Assembly (NCBI RefSeq): GCF_006717045.1
Contig: NZ_VFPH01000002.1
Span: forward strand, 620,001-684,000
Reading direction: 5' to 3'
DNA length: 64,000 nucleotides
Source: Pseudonocardia cypriaca
GTDB taxonomy: Bacteria > Actinomycetota > Actinomycetes > Mycobacteriales > Pseudonocardiaceae
Shown: in pieces, positions 7,764 to 17,057 of the stretch
Layout: each line of letters begins with the position of its first letter
Numbering within the stretch: position 1 is the stretch's first letter
The notes under the pieces: generated by a model
Database searches by the model: none
What the model was told of the DNA's origin: nothing
Seen by the model: only the letters and a program-made list of their open reading frames with translations
Made by a program: the position numbers and the translations under genes

Positions 7764-10370
7764 TCAGCCGCTGTGCAAGACCTCGCGCGCGTGGCTCGCG
7801 CTCGTCGCCTGTTCCCGTTCGGCCTCGGCATCGAGTCGCTCGAGATGCGAGCGTATCGCCGCTGTGGTCGTCTCGGGCTCCTCCGTGCGGGCCGAACCCA
7901 ACGCAATCAAGATCGATAACGCCCGACGCCAGTGCGCACGGGCCTGTTCATGATCTTCGAGCGTGGAGTGGGCGTGCGCGAGGCCGTCATGTGCGCGTGC
8001 TTCCTCCGCCGCCTGGCCGAGGCTGACTGCGAGATCGAGCGCCCGCTGGTGGAGAGCGAGCGCCTCGCGGGGGCGCCCGGCGTCGTTCTGGAGCCGGCCG
8101 CTGCCGTGCAAGGCCTCGAACTCGTAGTTGCGGCTGCCGACCTCGCGCGCAACCCGCACTGCCCGCTCGTACATCACGCCGGCTTCCTCGAAGCGGCCGA
8201 GAATCCGCTGGAGGGAAGCGATCCTGATCAGAGCCTCGAGCTCGCCGGGCTGCTCGCCGGCGGCGCGCGCAACTCGCATCGCCTGCTCGAACAGCGACAT
8301 GGCCTCGCCGTGTCGGCCGCCCAGCCGGTGGGAGAGCCCGAGCGCGGTCAACGCACGTACCTCCGCGGTTGAGTGCCCGACCGCGCGAGCGAGCTCGACT
8401 GCCCGCTGCAGCTCGGCGACGGCCGGATCACCCTGCGCTACTCGTACCCACCCGAGGCCGAGGAGTGCTTCCAGCTCACGGCCCCGACAGCCGATACGCA
8501 CCGCGGTGCTGCGGGCCGCCCCGAAGCTGCCCACGGCCTCTGTGTAACGACCCTGCATGAGATGCACCTGGCCGATACCGATGAGCGCGTTCAGGTCGCC
8601 GTGCTGATCGCCGGTAGTCCGGGCAGCGCACCGGACTTCGGCGAACAGGGCGATCGCATCCGGGAAGCGGCCCTGGAGCCGGCGCATGTGTCCGAGATCG
8701 TTGAGCGCGTCCAACTCTGCCAACCGGTCGCCGATCTTGCGAGCGGTGCATACCGCTCGCTCGTGCAAGTCCGCCCCGTCGCTGTACCTGCCGCGGGTCC
8801 GCAGGTGACGGTGGAGCAGGGCTGAGAGCCGCAGAGTGCCCTCGGGCCATCCGTTCAGGTCTGACGACTCCGCCACCGCCAGCAGGTTCGTCAGCTCGGT
8901 TTCCACCCACGTGGCCGCGCGAGCTGGATCTTCGACTGCCAGAAGGTTTTCGTCCGCGTCCCCCGCGCGACGCCGGTTCTCGCGTTCGTACGGGTAGAGC
9001 AGGTCGACCGCCGAGCGCACCGCTCGGCAGTAGTGCTCGGCCAACCGCACCAGCGCATCACGCCGATCCGCCTGGCCCTCCTCGACCCGAGCAACCTCCA
9101 TCGCATGCGCTCGGATGAGATCGTGGAACCGATAGCGCCCGGGGACGTGCTCCTGCAGCAGGTGAACCTCGAGCAGATGGTCGAGAAGCGGCTCCACCTT
9201 CGTCGAGCGCTGCCCCATGAGCGTCGCAGCGGCGTCGACGTCGAAGTCGAGGCCGGGGTGCAGCGCCAGCATCCGGTACCCGTAGCGCAGGTCCGGCTCC
9301 AGATGCGCGTACGAGAGGTCGAGTGCCGCTGTGACGCCCCGATCGCCGGCCTCGAGCTCGGCGAGGCGGTGGCGGAAGCAACGAAGCCGCTCGTTGAGGT
9401 GGAGGAGGCTCCAGGACGGGCGGGATCGCAGTCTCGCCGCAGCGATCCGTACCGCCAGCGGGAGGAACCCGCACAACTCGGCGGTCTCCATGAGCTGGTC
9501 ACGCTGATCCGCGGGTGACCCGCTGCGGCCAGAACTTCGCACGAGCAGGTCCACCGCGTCGTCCGCGGCCAGGATTCCGAGCGAGTGAGCGTGCGTGACA
9601 TCCAGTCCGGCGAGCCGACGTCGACTCGTGATCATCACGAGCGATCCGCCCGAACCGGGGAGCTGCGGAAGCACTTGGGCCTCGCTCGCCGCGTTGTCGA
9701 GGAGGACGAGCACCGTGCGATCGGCCAGGCAGCTGCGGTACAGGGCGGCGCGGTCCTCGAGGTCGTCGGGGATCTGCCCGCCGGGTACGCCGATGGCCCG
9801 CAGGAGACGGCCCAGCGCGTCGCGGGGGTCGACCGGACGCACTCCGCGGGTGTAGCCCTGGAGGTCGAGGAAGAGCTGCCCGTCCGGGTAGCGGCTGGAC
9901 CAACGGTGTGCGACGTGTGCGGCAAGGGCCGTCTTGCCGATACCGGCCATCCCGTCGATGGTGACGACAACGGGCCCGGGCCCGGATTGCTCGATGATCT
10001 GATCGAGGTATGCCACGTCGGCCGACCTGCCGGTGAACAGAGGTGGTGCCGCCGGAAGTTGGTGGAGCGACCTGTCGTGGCGCGGTGGGCTCTCCGGAAC
10101 CGAGCGGTGGCCCGAGACGGCGATCTCGGAGATCTGTGGCGCCGGCGCCGGGCGGGCCGCTTCGATCAAGAGTTCGCGTTCCGTGGCGTCGAGGCCGAGG
10201 GCTACGGCGAGGCGCTGCAGGGAAGTGCTGTGCGGCCTGCCGCTTCCGGCGCCTCGTTCGAGTCGCCGGATCGTGCGCACGTGCAGCCCTGTTCGATCCG
10301 CGAGCTGCTCCTGCGTCAGGAGCGCGCGTTCCCGCCAGGTCTGCAGGAGCGTTCCGAGATTCGCTGTCAT
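7764..10370 (-). CDS. HTH/NB-ARC/TPR regulator (STAND ATPase)
   Basis: This 868-residue protein has three parts. An XRE-type helix-turn-helix (LTQEQLADRTGLHVRTIRRLERG) occupies the first 70 residues. An NB-ARC ATPase follows, with Walker A GMAGIGKTALA near residue 140, Walker B TVLVLLDNA and the sensor stretch MITSRRRLAG. From about residue 500 come at least eight tetratricopeptide repeats, such as GDLNALIGIGQVHLMQGRYTEA and ALTALGLSHRLGGRHGEAM. Proteins of this layout are common in actinomycetes, where ATP-dependent oligomerisation on a signal controls transcription, often of secondary metabolism. The TPR array probably senses a protein partner. No target genes are evident beside it. Confidence 0.9.
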   Translation of the reverse strand: MTANLGTLLQTWRERALLTQEQLADRTGLHVRTIRRLERGAGSGRPHSTSLQRLAVALGLDATERELLIEAARPAPAPQISEIAVSGHRSVPESPPRHDRSLHQLPAAPPLFTGRSADVAYLDQIIEQSGPGPVVVTIDGMAGIGKTALAAHVAHRWSSRYPDGQLFLDLQGYTRGVRPVDPRDALGRLLRAIGVPGGQIPDDLEDRAALYRSCLADRTVLVLLDNAASEAQVLPQLPGSGGSLVMITSRRRLAGLDVTHAHSLGILAADDAVDLLVRSSGRSGSPADQRDQLMETAELCGFLPLAVRIAAARLRSRPSWSLLHLNERLRCFRHRLAELEAGDRGVTAALDLSYAHLEPDLRYGYRMLALHPGLDFDVDAAATLMGQRSTKVEPLLDHLLEVHLLQEHVPGRYRFHDLIRAHAMEVARVEEGQADRRDALVRLAEHYCRAVRSAVDLLYPYERENRRRAGDADENLLAVEDPARAATWVETELTNLLAVAESSDLNGWPEGTLRLSALLHRHLRTRGRYSDGADLHERAVCTARKIGDRLAELDALNDLGHMRRLQGRFPDAIALFAEVRCAARTTGDQHGDLNALIGIGQVHLMQGRYTEAVGSFGAARSTAVRIGCRGRELEALLGLGWVRVAQGDPAVAELQRAVELARAVGHSTAEVRALTALGLSHRLGGRHGEAMSLFEQAMRVARAAGEQPGELEALIRIASLQRILGRFEEAGVMYERAVRVAREVGSRNYEFEALHGSGRLQNDAGRPREALALHQRALDLAVSLGQAAEEARAHDGLAHAHSTLEDHEQARAHWRRALSILIALGSARTEEPETTTAAIRSHLERLDAEAEREQATSASHAREVLHSG

Positions 10371-10557
10371 GCTCCTACCACCGACCTCGCTCGCCTACTT
10401 CGCTGACGGTGGCTCGGCGACGAGCCGGGAAGCTGGGGGTCTCCGGCAGGGGCCCAGTTTCCTGGGAGTTGCGTTCGGCCTGCGCCTTCGAATCGGCCAT
10501 CGAGGGCCATGGAGTCCACCACCTCGCTCCTGAACTGGTCTTGACTGGCTCTGCGGG

Positions 10558-10822
10558 CTAGGCGTTCCCCTCGGCACCGCGATGCCCGGCGGCGGGGGCG
10601 ACGCAACGGTCGATCGCCCTGCCGGGCACATCGAGCACGACGAGCACGCCGACGCACGCGAGTACGGCCACTTCGGTCATCCCCGCCGCGAACCGGCACC
10701 GAACTCCTCGGCCGACCCGTGCCCGCCCACACCCGCGAAGACGGCGACGGTGGCCGAGGCGCCGAACACCCACCGAAGATCCTCAGCGTCGGTCCACACG
10801 GCGAGGTTCGCTCGTCGATGTG
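10558..10822 (-). pseudogene. Possible decayed small membrane protein
   Basis: Within an otherwise empty 530-base gap, one minus-strand frame reads NLAVWTDAEDLRWVFGAS then ATVAVFAGVGGHGSAEEF before a stop. The adjacent frame continues as AAGMTEVAVLACVGVLVVLD and then VPGRAIDRCVAPAAG to a stop at 10558. Joining the two with one added base gives about 85 residues with two hydrophobic stretches. I do not recognise the family and the case rests on composition alone. The remainder of the gap (10371-10557 and 10823-10903) shows nothing else. Confidence 0.3.
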
Positions 10823-10903
10823 GATCAAGGCGTCAGCGGAACCTACCGATGCTCTCCGCCCTCGCACACCTCATGGCGAGATTCATGGGAAACCTGTCGT
10901 TCC

Positions 10904-11160
10904 TCACCCACTTACCGCCTGCCGCGACCCGGCTCCGGCTTCGCAGCCGGACCGCGGCCACTGCCGCCCCGACGCCGGGTCGGCGAGCAGGTCGCGGGCC
11001 GCGGCCTCGGCTCGCTCCGCGAACCGGGAGCGGACGGCCTCGTACTCGACGGCGTCCATCCGGAACACGGCGGCGCGGCCTCGGCCATCCCCGGCAGGTA
11101 GCCGTAGAGCTTGTCCAGGTGCGTGTACCGCACCCACGTCTCGATCATCTGGTCGCTCAT
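10904..11160 (-). pseudogene. Frameshifted small protein of unknown function, last gene of the SDR operon
   Basis: ATG at 11160 overlaps the stop of the upstream SDR gene (ATGA). The frame reads MSDQMIETWVRYTHLDKLYG then YLPGMAEA. Near 11080 protein-like coding moves to the next frame (VFRMDAVEYEAVRSRFAERA then EAAARDLLADPA) and ends at 10904. One missing base between these segments would give about 85 residues. The overlap with the SDR gene argues that it was a real member of the operon. I do not recognise the family. Whether the shift is genuine or a sequencing slip cannot be told from the sequence. Confidence 0.55.
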
Positions 11161-11975
11161 CGCCGTCCCTCGTGGCGCGCGGTCGGGGCGAACGGCGCCA
11201 TGCCCGCGAGTAGGCCACCGTCGACGGTCACCGTGGTGCCGGTGACGAACTCGGCACCCGGGCCGCAGAGCCAGACCGCCGCGGCCGCGACCTCCTCGGG
11301 TGACCCGAGCCGGCGCGCCGGCACGGTCGCGGCCACGGTCCGCTGGGCGTCGGCGCCGGCGCGGTGCAGTTGCTCGGTCAGGATCGGACCGGGCGCGAGC
11401 GCGTTGATCCGGATGCCTGCGGCGGCGTAGTCCAGGGCAGCGGTCCGGGTCATACCCTCCAGCGCGGCCTTGGCCGTGACGTAGCCGGCGAGGCCGCCCA
11501 CCGGGCGATGCGCTGCGGTGGAGGACATGTTGACGATCGCGCCGCCGCCGCCCTGCAGCATCGCGGGAATCTCGTACTTCATGGCGAGGAACACCCCGCG
11601 GAGGCTGACCGCGATCGCGCGGTCGAAGTCCCCGATCGAGACGTCGGCCAACGGGGTGGGGCGGTGCCCGTTGTCCGCGGCGCAGTTCACGGCGACGTCG
11701 AGTCGCCCGTAGGCGCCGACGGTCTGCTCGACGAGGCGGCACACCGACTCCGGGTACTGCACGTCGGTGGGGATGGCGACGGCGCAGCCACCGCGCCCGG
11801 AGATGTCATCGGCGAGCGCGTGCAGCGCGTTCTCGTCCCGCGCCGCCAGCACCAGCTTTGCGCCGGCCGCGCTGAACGCACGGGCAGTCGCGGCGCCGAT
11901 GCCTCGGCTCGCACCGGTGACCAGGGCGACGCGACCCTCGAGTGCCGGCCCGGTGGGCATGGCGTGCTCGCTCAT
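11157..11975 (-). CDS. Short-chain dehydrogenase/reductase (classical SDR)
   Basis: This is a typical 272-residue NAD(P)-dependent oxidoreductase. The Rossmann motif is VTGASRGIGAATARAFSAAG, the structural motif is NCAADN, the catalytic serine is in VNMSSTAAHR and the active-site pair is YVTAKAALEG (YxxxK). The C-terminal TVTVDGG motif is also normal for the family. The start at ATG 11975 overlaps the stop of the membrane-protein gene (ATGA), so the two are translationally coupled. The downstream small gene is coupled in the same way. A loss of consensus Asn-Asn-Ala-Gly to NCAADN is within family variation. The substrate is unknown. Confidence 0.9.
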   Translation of the reverse strand: MSEHAMPTGPALEGRVALVTGASRGIGAATARAFSAAGAKLVLAARDENALHALADDISGRGGCAVAIPTDVQYPESVCRLVEQTVGAYGRLDVAVNCAADNGHRPTPLADVSIGDFDRAIAVSLRGVFLAMKYEIPAMLQGGGGAIVNMSSTAAHRPVGGLAGYVTAKAALEGMTRTAALDYAAAGIRINALAPGPILTEQLHRAGADAQRTVAATVPARRLGSPEEVAAAAVWLCGPGAEFVTGTTVTVDGGLLAGMAPFAPTARHEGRR

Positions 11976-12673
11976 GCGTTCGCGGCCGGACGGCGCTTCG
12001 GCAGCAGCACCGCCGCGGCGATGAGCCACAGCAGGCTTCCGAACCTCCCGACGGGCACCACGGCGATGGCGCCGTCGACCAGGAGCACGAGTGTGGCCAG
12101 CTCACACACGGCGGCGATCGCCAGGCCGGCGATCGCGACCCAACGCGGCAGGAGACCGGCGAGCAGCCCCGGAACCGCGATCCCGGCGACCAGCAGCCCC
12201 AACGCCACGACGTGCCCTGGCCCGCCGGTCATGAACGTGAGGCCCTGCAGCGCATGCACGACCGGCGGCTCGCCGGCGATCTCCGGTCGGGACAGCACCC
12301 AGCTGAGCATCCCCGAGAGGCAGAGGAACACCGCCGCGACGATCCCGCCGACCAGGGCGATCGTGGCGCCGGGATTGCGGATCCCGAGGTTGCGCAACCG
12401 GGCTGAGGCCGTGGCCGCGTATATCGCGAGCGGGACGCCGGACGCGAACGTGGAGAACGCGGTGACCGCGACCGCGGTGCGGTTGTTGCGGAAGTAGGAC
12501 TCGACGACGTCCGCCGGCGCGAACGGGGCAGGGAAGGTCTCACCGGCCAGGGCGGTGCTGACGATCAGTCCGGCCACCAGCAGGCCGGTCGAGACGATGG
12601 CGAGGATCACCAGTGGTGGCCCGGCATCGGCCCGGTAGCGCCGCCGGGCATCGGGGGTCTCGGTCCTGGTCAT
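11972..12673 (-). CDS. Six-helix integral membrane protein (DUF4386-like)
   Basis: This 233-residue protein starts at ATG 12673 behind AGGAGGCGATC. About six hydrophobic segments are visible, beginning with LVILAIVSTGLLVAGLIV and ending with LLWLIAAAVLLP. The large first extracellular loop contains the YFRNNRTA stretch seen in DUF4386-type proteins. No enzymatic motif is visible. It heads an operon with an SDR and a small protein, and diverges from the LAL regulator across a 110-base interval, so the LAL protein is a candidate regulator of this operon. Confidence 0.7.
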   Translation of the reverse strand: MTRTETPDARRRYRADAGPPLVILAIVSTGLLVAGLIVSTALAGETFPAPFAPADVVESYFRNNRTAVAVTAFSTFASGVPLAIYAATASARLRNLGIRNPGATIALVGGIVAAVFLCLSGMLSWVLSRPEIAGEPPVVHALQGLTFMTGGPGHVVALGLLVAGIAVPGLLAGLLPRWVAIAGLAIAAVCELATLVLLVDGAIAVVPVGRFGSLLWLIAAAVLLPKRRPAANA

Positions 12674-12784
12674 GATCGCCTCCTGTCGGTGTTCCTGCTG
12701 GTACCGACGCTAGGGACAACGCCGCGCAGGCGAATCAGCGAAATCGCCGGTCGTGTCACCGGCGGGTGCAGTTAGCCTCCGGGC

Positions 12785-15538
12785 ATGCTGCACGGGCGGG
12801 TCGGCGAGCAGACGAGGATCGACGAGCTCCTCGAGCAGGCCCGCGAGGGGCGTGGCGGCGCCCTCGTCCTGCGCGGTGAGCCGGGGATCGGCAAGACCGC
12901 ACTGCTGGAGTTCGCCGCCGAGCAGGCGACCGGTATGCGCGTGCTGCGCACCGCCGGCGTCGAGCCGGAGCAGGACATGGACCACGCAGCACTGCACCGC
13001 GCGGTGCAGCCCATCCTGGACATGATCAGCGGGCTGCCCCCCGTCCAGGCCGAGGCCCTCGACGCCGTGTTCGGACGGGCGCGGGCACCGGTCGCCGACC
13101 GGTTCCTGGTCGCGCTGTCCACGCTGACCTTGCTGACCGACGCGGCACGCACGCGGCCGCTGCTGTGTCTCGTCGACGACGGGCAGTGGATCGACCAACC
13201 CTCGCTCGACGTGCTCGCCTTCACCGCGCGACGGCTGGCGGCCGAACCGGTCGCGGTTCTGTTCGCCACCCGCCCGGAGGCGCGGGCCGCAGCCGTGCTC
13301 GCCGGGCTGCCGGAGCTCCCGCTCGCCGGGCTCGACCGCACCTCGGCTCGGCTGGTCCTGCGGGAGCGCGGCATCGCCGCCGACGACGAGGACCTGCTGC
13401 TGCGCACCGCCGCCGGGAACCCGCTCGCGCTCGAGGAGCTCCCGGTCCGTGTCCCGTCGGCCGGCCCGAGGGACGAACCGCTCCCGCTGGTCGAGCGCCT
13501 GCAGGAGGCGTTCCTCGCCCGCCTGCCACCCGCCGCCGACGCCAGGCGGCTGCTCCTGCTGGCCGCGGCCGACGGCACCGGGCGTCGCGACGTCCTGCAG
13601 CGGGCGCTGCCGTCGGCGGCGGAGCTGGACGGACTCCACGACCTGATCCACGTCGACGGCCCCACGGTGACGTTCCGCCACCCGCTCGTCCGGTCGGCCG
13701 TGTACCACGCAGCCAGCCCCGCGCAGCGCCGCGCCACCCACCGGGCGCTCGCCGCCGCCCTCGAACCCGAGCCGGCCGAACACGACCGGCGAGCATGGCA
13801 CCTCGGGCAGGCTGCGGACGGACCCGACGAGGCGGTCGCGGCGGAACTCGAACACTCCGCCGAGCGGGCCATGCGCCGGGGCGGTGCGGCCGCGGCGGCC
13901 GATGCGCTCACCAGGGCCGCTCAGCTGACCCCGCCCGGCCCCGACCAGGCACGCCGTCTCGTCGCGGCCGCGTCGGCCTCCTGGCACGGCGGGGATGCCG
14001 CCGGTGCCGTCGAACGGCTCGACCTCGCCGAACGCGTCGACCTCCGCGCCCCGCCGGCCCACGTCGACGCCATCCTGCTCCGGGCCCTGATCGAGCTGAG
14101 GACCGGCAACCCCGCCGACGCCCTCCGGCTGCTGCGGCCCGCCCTCGCGCACGCCCTGAACGGCAGCCCCGACACCGCGATCGAGCTGCTCATGCTCCTG
14201 GGCGAGGCCGGCTACCACGCTGGCGACGCAACGTCGTGGCGGGAGGTCTCCGAGGCCGTCGAGCGACTGACGTTGACCGGTGACGACCCGCCGGTCGTGC
14301 TCCTGCGACTCACCCGCGCCGTCGCCCGGGTCCGCCGCGGTGCGCCGAGCCGGCTGACCGCGGAGGACCTCGCCACGATCGAGCAGCTGACCGAACCCGG
14401 GCGGCTGTGCTGGGCCGGCGGGATGCTCTACGGCCTCGGCGATCGTGCTCGGGGGCGTTGGCTGCGGCGCAGGGCGATGGAGCGCGCACGCGCGGTCGGC
14501 GCGGTCGGGACCCTGGCCTGGGTGCTCGAGTACGTGGTGCTCGACGAGATGGGCGCGGGCCGCTATCGCGCCGCCGAGGCGTACGCCGACGAGGGCAACC
14601 GGTACGCCGCTGAGACCGGGCAGAGCACCCTCAGCTGCTGGTACCGCAGCACGCTTGCCGTCCTCGCCGCGGTGCAAGGCTGCGATTCCGACAGTCGCGA
14701 GCTCGCCGAGAGCGTCCTCGCGGCGACGGCCGGTCGGCAGCTGCTGGCCGCGACGACCCAGGCACGTCGAGCGCTCGGGCTGCTCGACCTCGCCTCCGGG
14801 CGGTTCGAGCAGGCCGTCGGGCACCTGCGGCCCCCCGAGGGCCCCGACGGCGCAGCACATCCCGGCCTCGTGCTGCAGAACGTCCCGGAGCTCGTCGAAG
14901 CGGCCCAGCACCTCGGCAGACCGGAGCTGGCGGCCGAATCGCTCCGGTGCTTCACCGACTGGGCCGACGCGAGCGGATCACCCGACCTGCTGGCGCTCGT
15001 CGCCCGCTGCCGAGCACTCACCGGCGAGGGCGACGTCGAGGGCGCGTTCCGACGTGCCGTGGCGCTGCACCCGCCCACGGATGGCCCACTCGAACTGGCC
15101 CGAACCCAGCTGCTGTACGGCGAGCACCTCCGCCGGGCCCGCCGCCGCTCCGACGCCCGGCCGCTGCTGCGCGCCGCCCTGGAAACCTTCGAGATCATCG
15201 GCGCCACGACATGGGCCCGCCGCGCCCGCGACGAGCTCCGCGCCACCGGCGAAACCACCAGCAACGCGACCGACGACGCGCTGGCCGCGCTGACTCCTCA
15301 GGAACTGCGCATCGCCACCGCCGTCGGGAGCGGCGCGACCAACCGGGAGATCGCCGCACAGCTGTTCCTCAGCACCCGCACGATCGACTACCACCTGCGC
15401 AAGGTGTTCCAGAAGCTCGGCATCAGCTCACGCGTCGAACTCACCCGTTTCCAGCTGGTCGACGGCGGGCTGGACGCGACCGACGCGCTGGCCGACCGAG
15501 CTGATCGATACGGGACCGAGACATCGGAAATCGACTGA
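12785..15538 (+). CDS. Large ATP-binding LuxR-family (LAL) transcriptional regulator
   Basis: This 917-residue regulator begins with an AAA-type ATPase (Walker A RGEPGIGKTALL at about residues 30-41, Walker B LLCLVDDGQW near 125). A long helical, TPR-like middle follows. It ends with a LuxR-type helix-turn-helix (LTPQELRIATAVGSGATNRE through TIDYHLRKVFQKLGISSRVEL, about residues 835-885). LAL proteins act as activators that need ATP and often a small-molecule or protein signal. It is transcribed away from the membrane-protein/SDR operon, a usual arrangement for control of the neighbour. The start ATG at 12785 has no strong ribosome site. Confidence 0.92.
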   Translation: MLHGRVGEQTRIDELLEQAREGRGGALVLRGEPGIGKTALLEFAAEQATGMRVLRTAGVEPEQDMDHAALHRAVQPILDMISGLPPVQAEALDAVFGRARAPVADRFLVALSTLTLLTDAARTRPLLCLVDDGQWIDQPSLDVLAFTARRLAAEPVAVLFATRPEARAAAVLAGLPELPLAGLDRTSARLVLRERGIAADDEDLLLRTAAGNPLALEELPVRVPSAGPRDEPLPLVERLQEAFLARLPPAADARRLLLLAAADGTGRRDVLQRALPSAAELDGLHDLIHVDGPTVTFRHPLVRSAVYHAASPAQRRATHRALAAALEPEPAEHDRRAWHLGQAADGPDEAVAAELEHSAERAMRRGGAAAAADALTRAAQLTPPGPDQARRLVAAASASWHGGDAAGAVERLDLAERVDLRAPPAHVDAILLRALIELRTGNPADALRLLRPALAHALNGSPDTAIELLMLLGEAGYHAGDATSWREVSEAVERLTLTGDDPPVVLLRLTRAVARVRRGAPSRLTAEDLATIEQLTEPGRLCWAGGMLYGLGDRARGRWLRRRAMERARAVGAVGTLAWVLEYVVLDEMGAGRYRAAEAYADEGNRYAAETGQSTLSCWYRSTLAVLAAVQGCDSDSRELAESVLAATAGRQLLAATTQARRALGLLDLASGRFEQAVGHLRPPEGPDGAAHPGLVLQNVPELVEAAQHLGRPELAAESLRCFTDWADASGSPDLLALVARCRALTGEGDVEGAFRRAVALHPPTDGPLELARTQLLYGEHLRRARRRSDARPLLRAALETFEIIGATTWARRARDELRATGETTSNATDDALAALTPQELRIATAVGSGATNREIAAQLFLSTRTIDYHLRKVFQKLGISSRVELTRFQLVDGGLDATDALADRADRYGTETSEID

Positions 15539-15540
15539 AA

Positions 15541-15896
15541 GCCTGCCAGGAGCGGCCCATTTGGGCTACGAGGCGGCTCTGGCACTCCTCCGCTCGACAG
15601 ATCCGCCGACGGCGATCTTCGCCATGTCCGGCTACTCGGCGCTCGGCGTGATCGGGGCGTACCGCGACAACGGCCTGATCGTGGGGCAGGACTTCGCGCT
15701 GGTCGGCTACCACGACATCTCGATCTCCGCGCAGCTGAGCATCCCCTCACGAGCCTGCGGTCGCCACTGGACGAGCTCGGCGTGCAGGCGACGAAGGTTG
15801 CTCCTGAGCCGGATGGCGGGCGAGGAGGTCGAGTCCGTCCGGCTTCCCCCGGTCCTCCAGGTGCGCGACTCCCGCAGCCGCCGCTGGCGGTCCTGA
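15541..15896 (+). pseudogene. C-terminal fragment of a LacI-family regulator, with two indels
   Basis: The segment immediately after the LAL stop reads LGYEAALALLRSTDPPTAIF and GLIVGQDFALVGYHDI, the effector-binding C-terminal lobe of LacI/GalR proteins. After SIP the frame must shift to read LTSLRSPLDELGVQATKV, then shift back to read LLSRMAGEEVESVRLPP. So one base is missing in the CCCC run near 15746 and one is extra near 15800. The whole DNA-binding domain and the first lobe are gone. This is a relic, probably of a sugar-responsive repressor. The nearest sugar-type transporter begins about 1.2 kb downstream on the other strand. Confidence 0.75.
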
Positions 15897-15952
15897 CCGG
15901 GAGCTCGTTGGCTGTCCGCGCTGACGCGGCCATCGAGCGCCCGTTCCCGGCC

Positions 15953-16858
15953 TCAGAACACCAGCACGATCTTCCCGTCGAGCCGGCCACGGGCAAAGCG
16001 TTCGTGGGCCTCCCGCACCCGGTGGACGGGATGGACCGAGTCGACGCGCAGCCGCAGCACACGATCGTCCACCAGCTTCACCAGGTCGACCAGCCGGGCG
16101 CCGTCCTCGACGATCTGGATGTTCGTGGTGGCGATGCCGCGCCCGGACAGGTCCGGCACGGGACCGGCCTCGGTGGCGACCGAGGCGAGCCTCCCCCCGT
16201 CCCTGACCGCGCCGTCGGGGCGCACGCCGGCGGTGTCGAGCACCCCGTCGTAGTGGCCCCGCCCGAGCTGCGCGACGTCGGTCACGACCTCGGTGGCCCC
16301 GAGCGCGAGCGCCTGCTCCCGCTGGGCGTCGCGGGAGACCAGCGCATCGACCACGACACCTGCGTGGACGGCCAGCTGCACCGCCATCCCACCGACGGCA
16401 CCGATCGCCCCCGTGACCAGCAGCCGCTGCCCCGGCGACAGGTCCAGCCACTCCACCGCCTGGGACGCCGTGAGCCCCGGCAACGGAAGCGTCGCGGCCT
16501 CGACGAGGCCGGCCGCCGCCGGCGCGGGAGCGAGCACGCGTTCCGGCAGGGCCACGAGGTCCGCCCACGTCCCCCGCCCGGCGGCCAGCTGCGCCGACAT
16601 GCCGACCACCCGGTCACCCACCTCGAACGAGCTGGCCCCGGGATGCACGACGATCCCCGCGAGATCCCAACCGAGGATCATCGGCAGCTCCGGCACGCCA
16701 CCCCTGATCAGGTCGGCGCGGGTCTTGGCGTCCACCGGGTTGATGCTGCTGGCCACGACCCGCACCAGCACCTCGCCGGATGCCGGCACCGGGTCGGGGA
16801 CCTCCTGGACGGCGAGGACCTCGGGGCCGCCGAATCGGTCGATGCGCACAGCGCGCAC
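15953..16858 (-). CDS. Zinc-independent MDR-family NADP-dependent oxidoreductase (quinone reductase-like)
   Basis: The 301-residue protein begins MRAVRIDRFGGPEVLAVQEV, the hallmark N-terminus of quinone-oxidoreductase-type medium-chain reductases. It continues with the GroES-like domain (GEVLVRVVASSINPVD, GWDLAGIV) and a nucleotide-binding domain with VTGAIGAVGGMAVQLA. The zinc-binding cysteines of alcohol dehydrogenases are absent, so it should reduce a quinone or enone using NADPH rather than oxidise an alcohol. It stands alone, with about 200 bases on each side not clearly coding. Nothing in the context fixes its substrate. Confidence 0.88.
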   Translation of the reverse strand: MRAVRIDRFGGPEVLAVQEVPDPVPASGEVLVRVVASSINPVDAKTRADLIRGGVPELPMILGWDLAGIVVHPGASSFEVGDRVVGMSAQLAAGRGTWADLVALPERVLAPAPAAAGLVEAATLPLPGLTASQAVEWLDLSPGQRLLVTGAIGAVGGMAVQLAVHAGVVVDALVSRDAQREQALALGATEVVTDVAQLGRGHYDGVLDTAGVRPDGAVRDGGRLASVATEAGPVPDLSGRGIATTNIQIVEDGARLVDLVKLVDDRVLRLRVDSVHPVHRVREAHERFARGRLDGKIVLVF

Positions 16859-17057
16859 GGATACCTCCCTGTTCGTGGGGTGAGTCGATGGGTGAAGGGC
16901 GTCAGCGGGCGACCATGCCCGCGCCGGGTCGGTGCCGGCGACACGGACTGCCGGCGTCGCGGTGACCGCGGTCGCACCTCATGCTAAATGATCATGTGTC
17001 CGGAGACGGCGGGTACGACGAAGGCCTTCCGGGCTTGTCGTGGGGACCGGACGCCAC

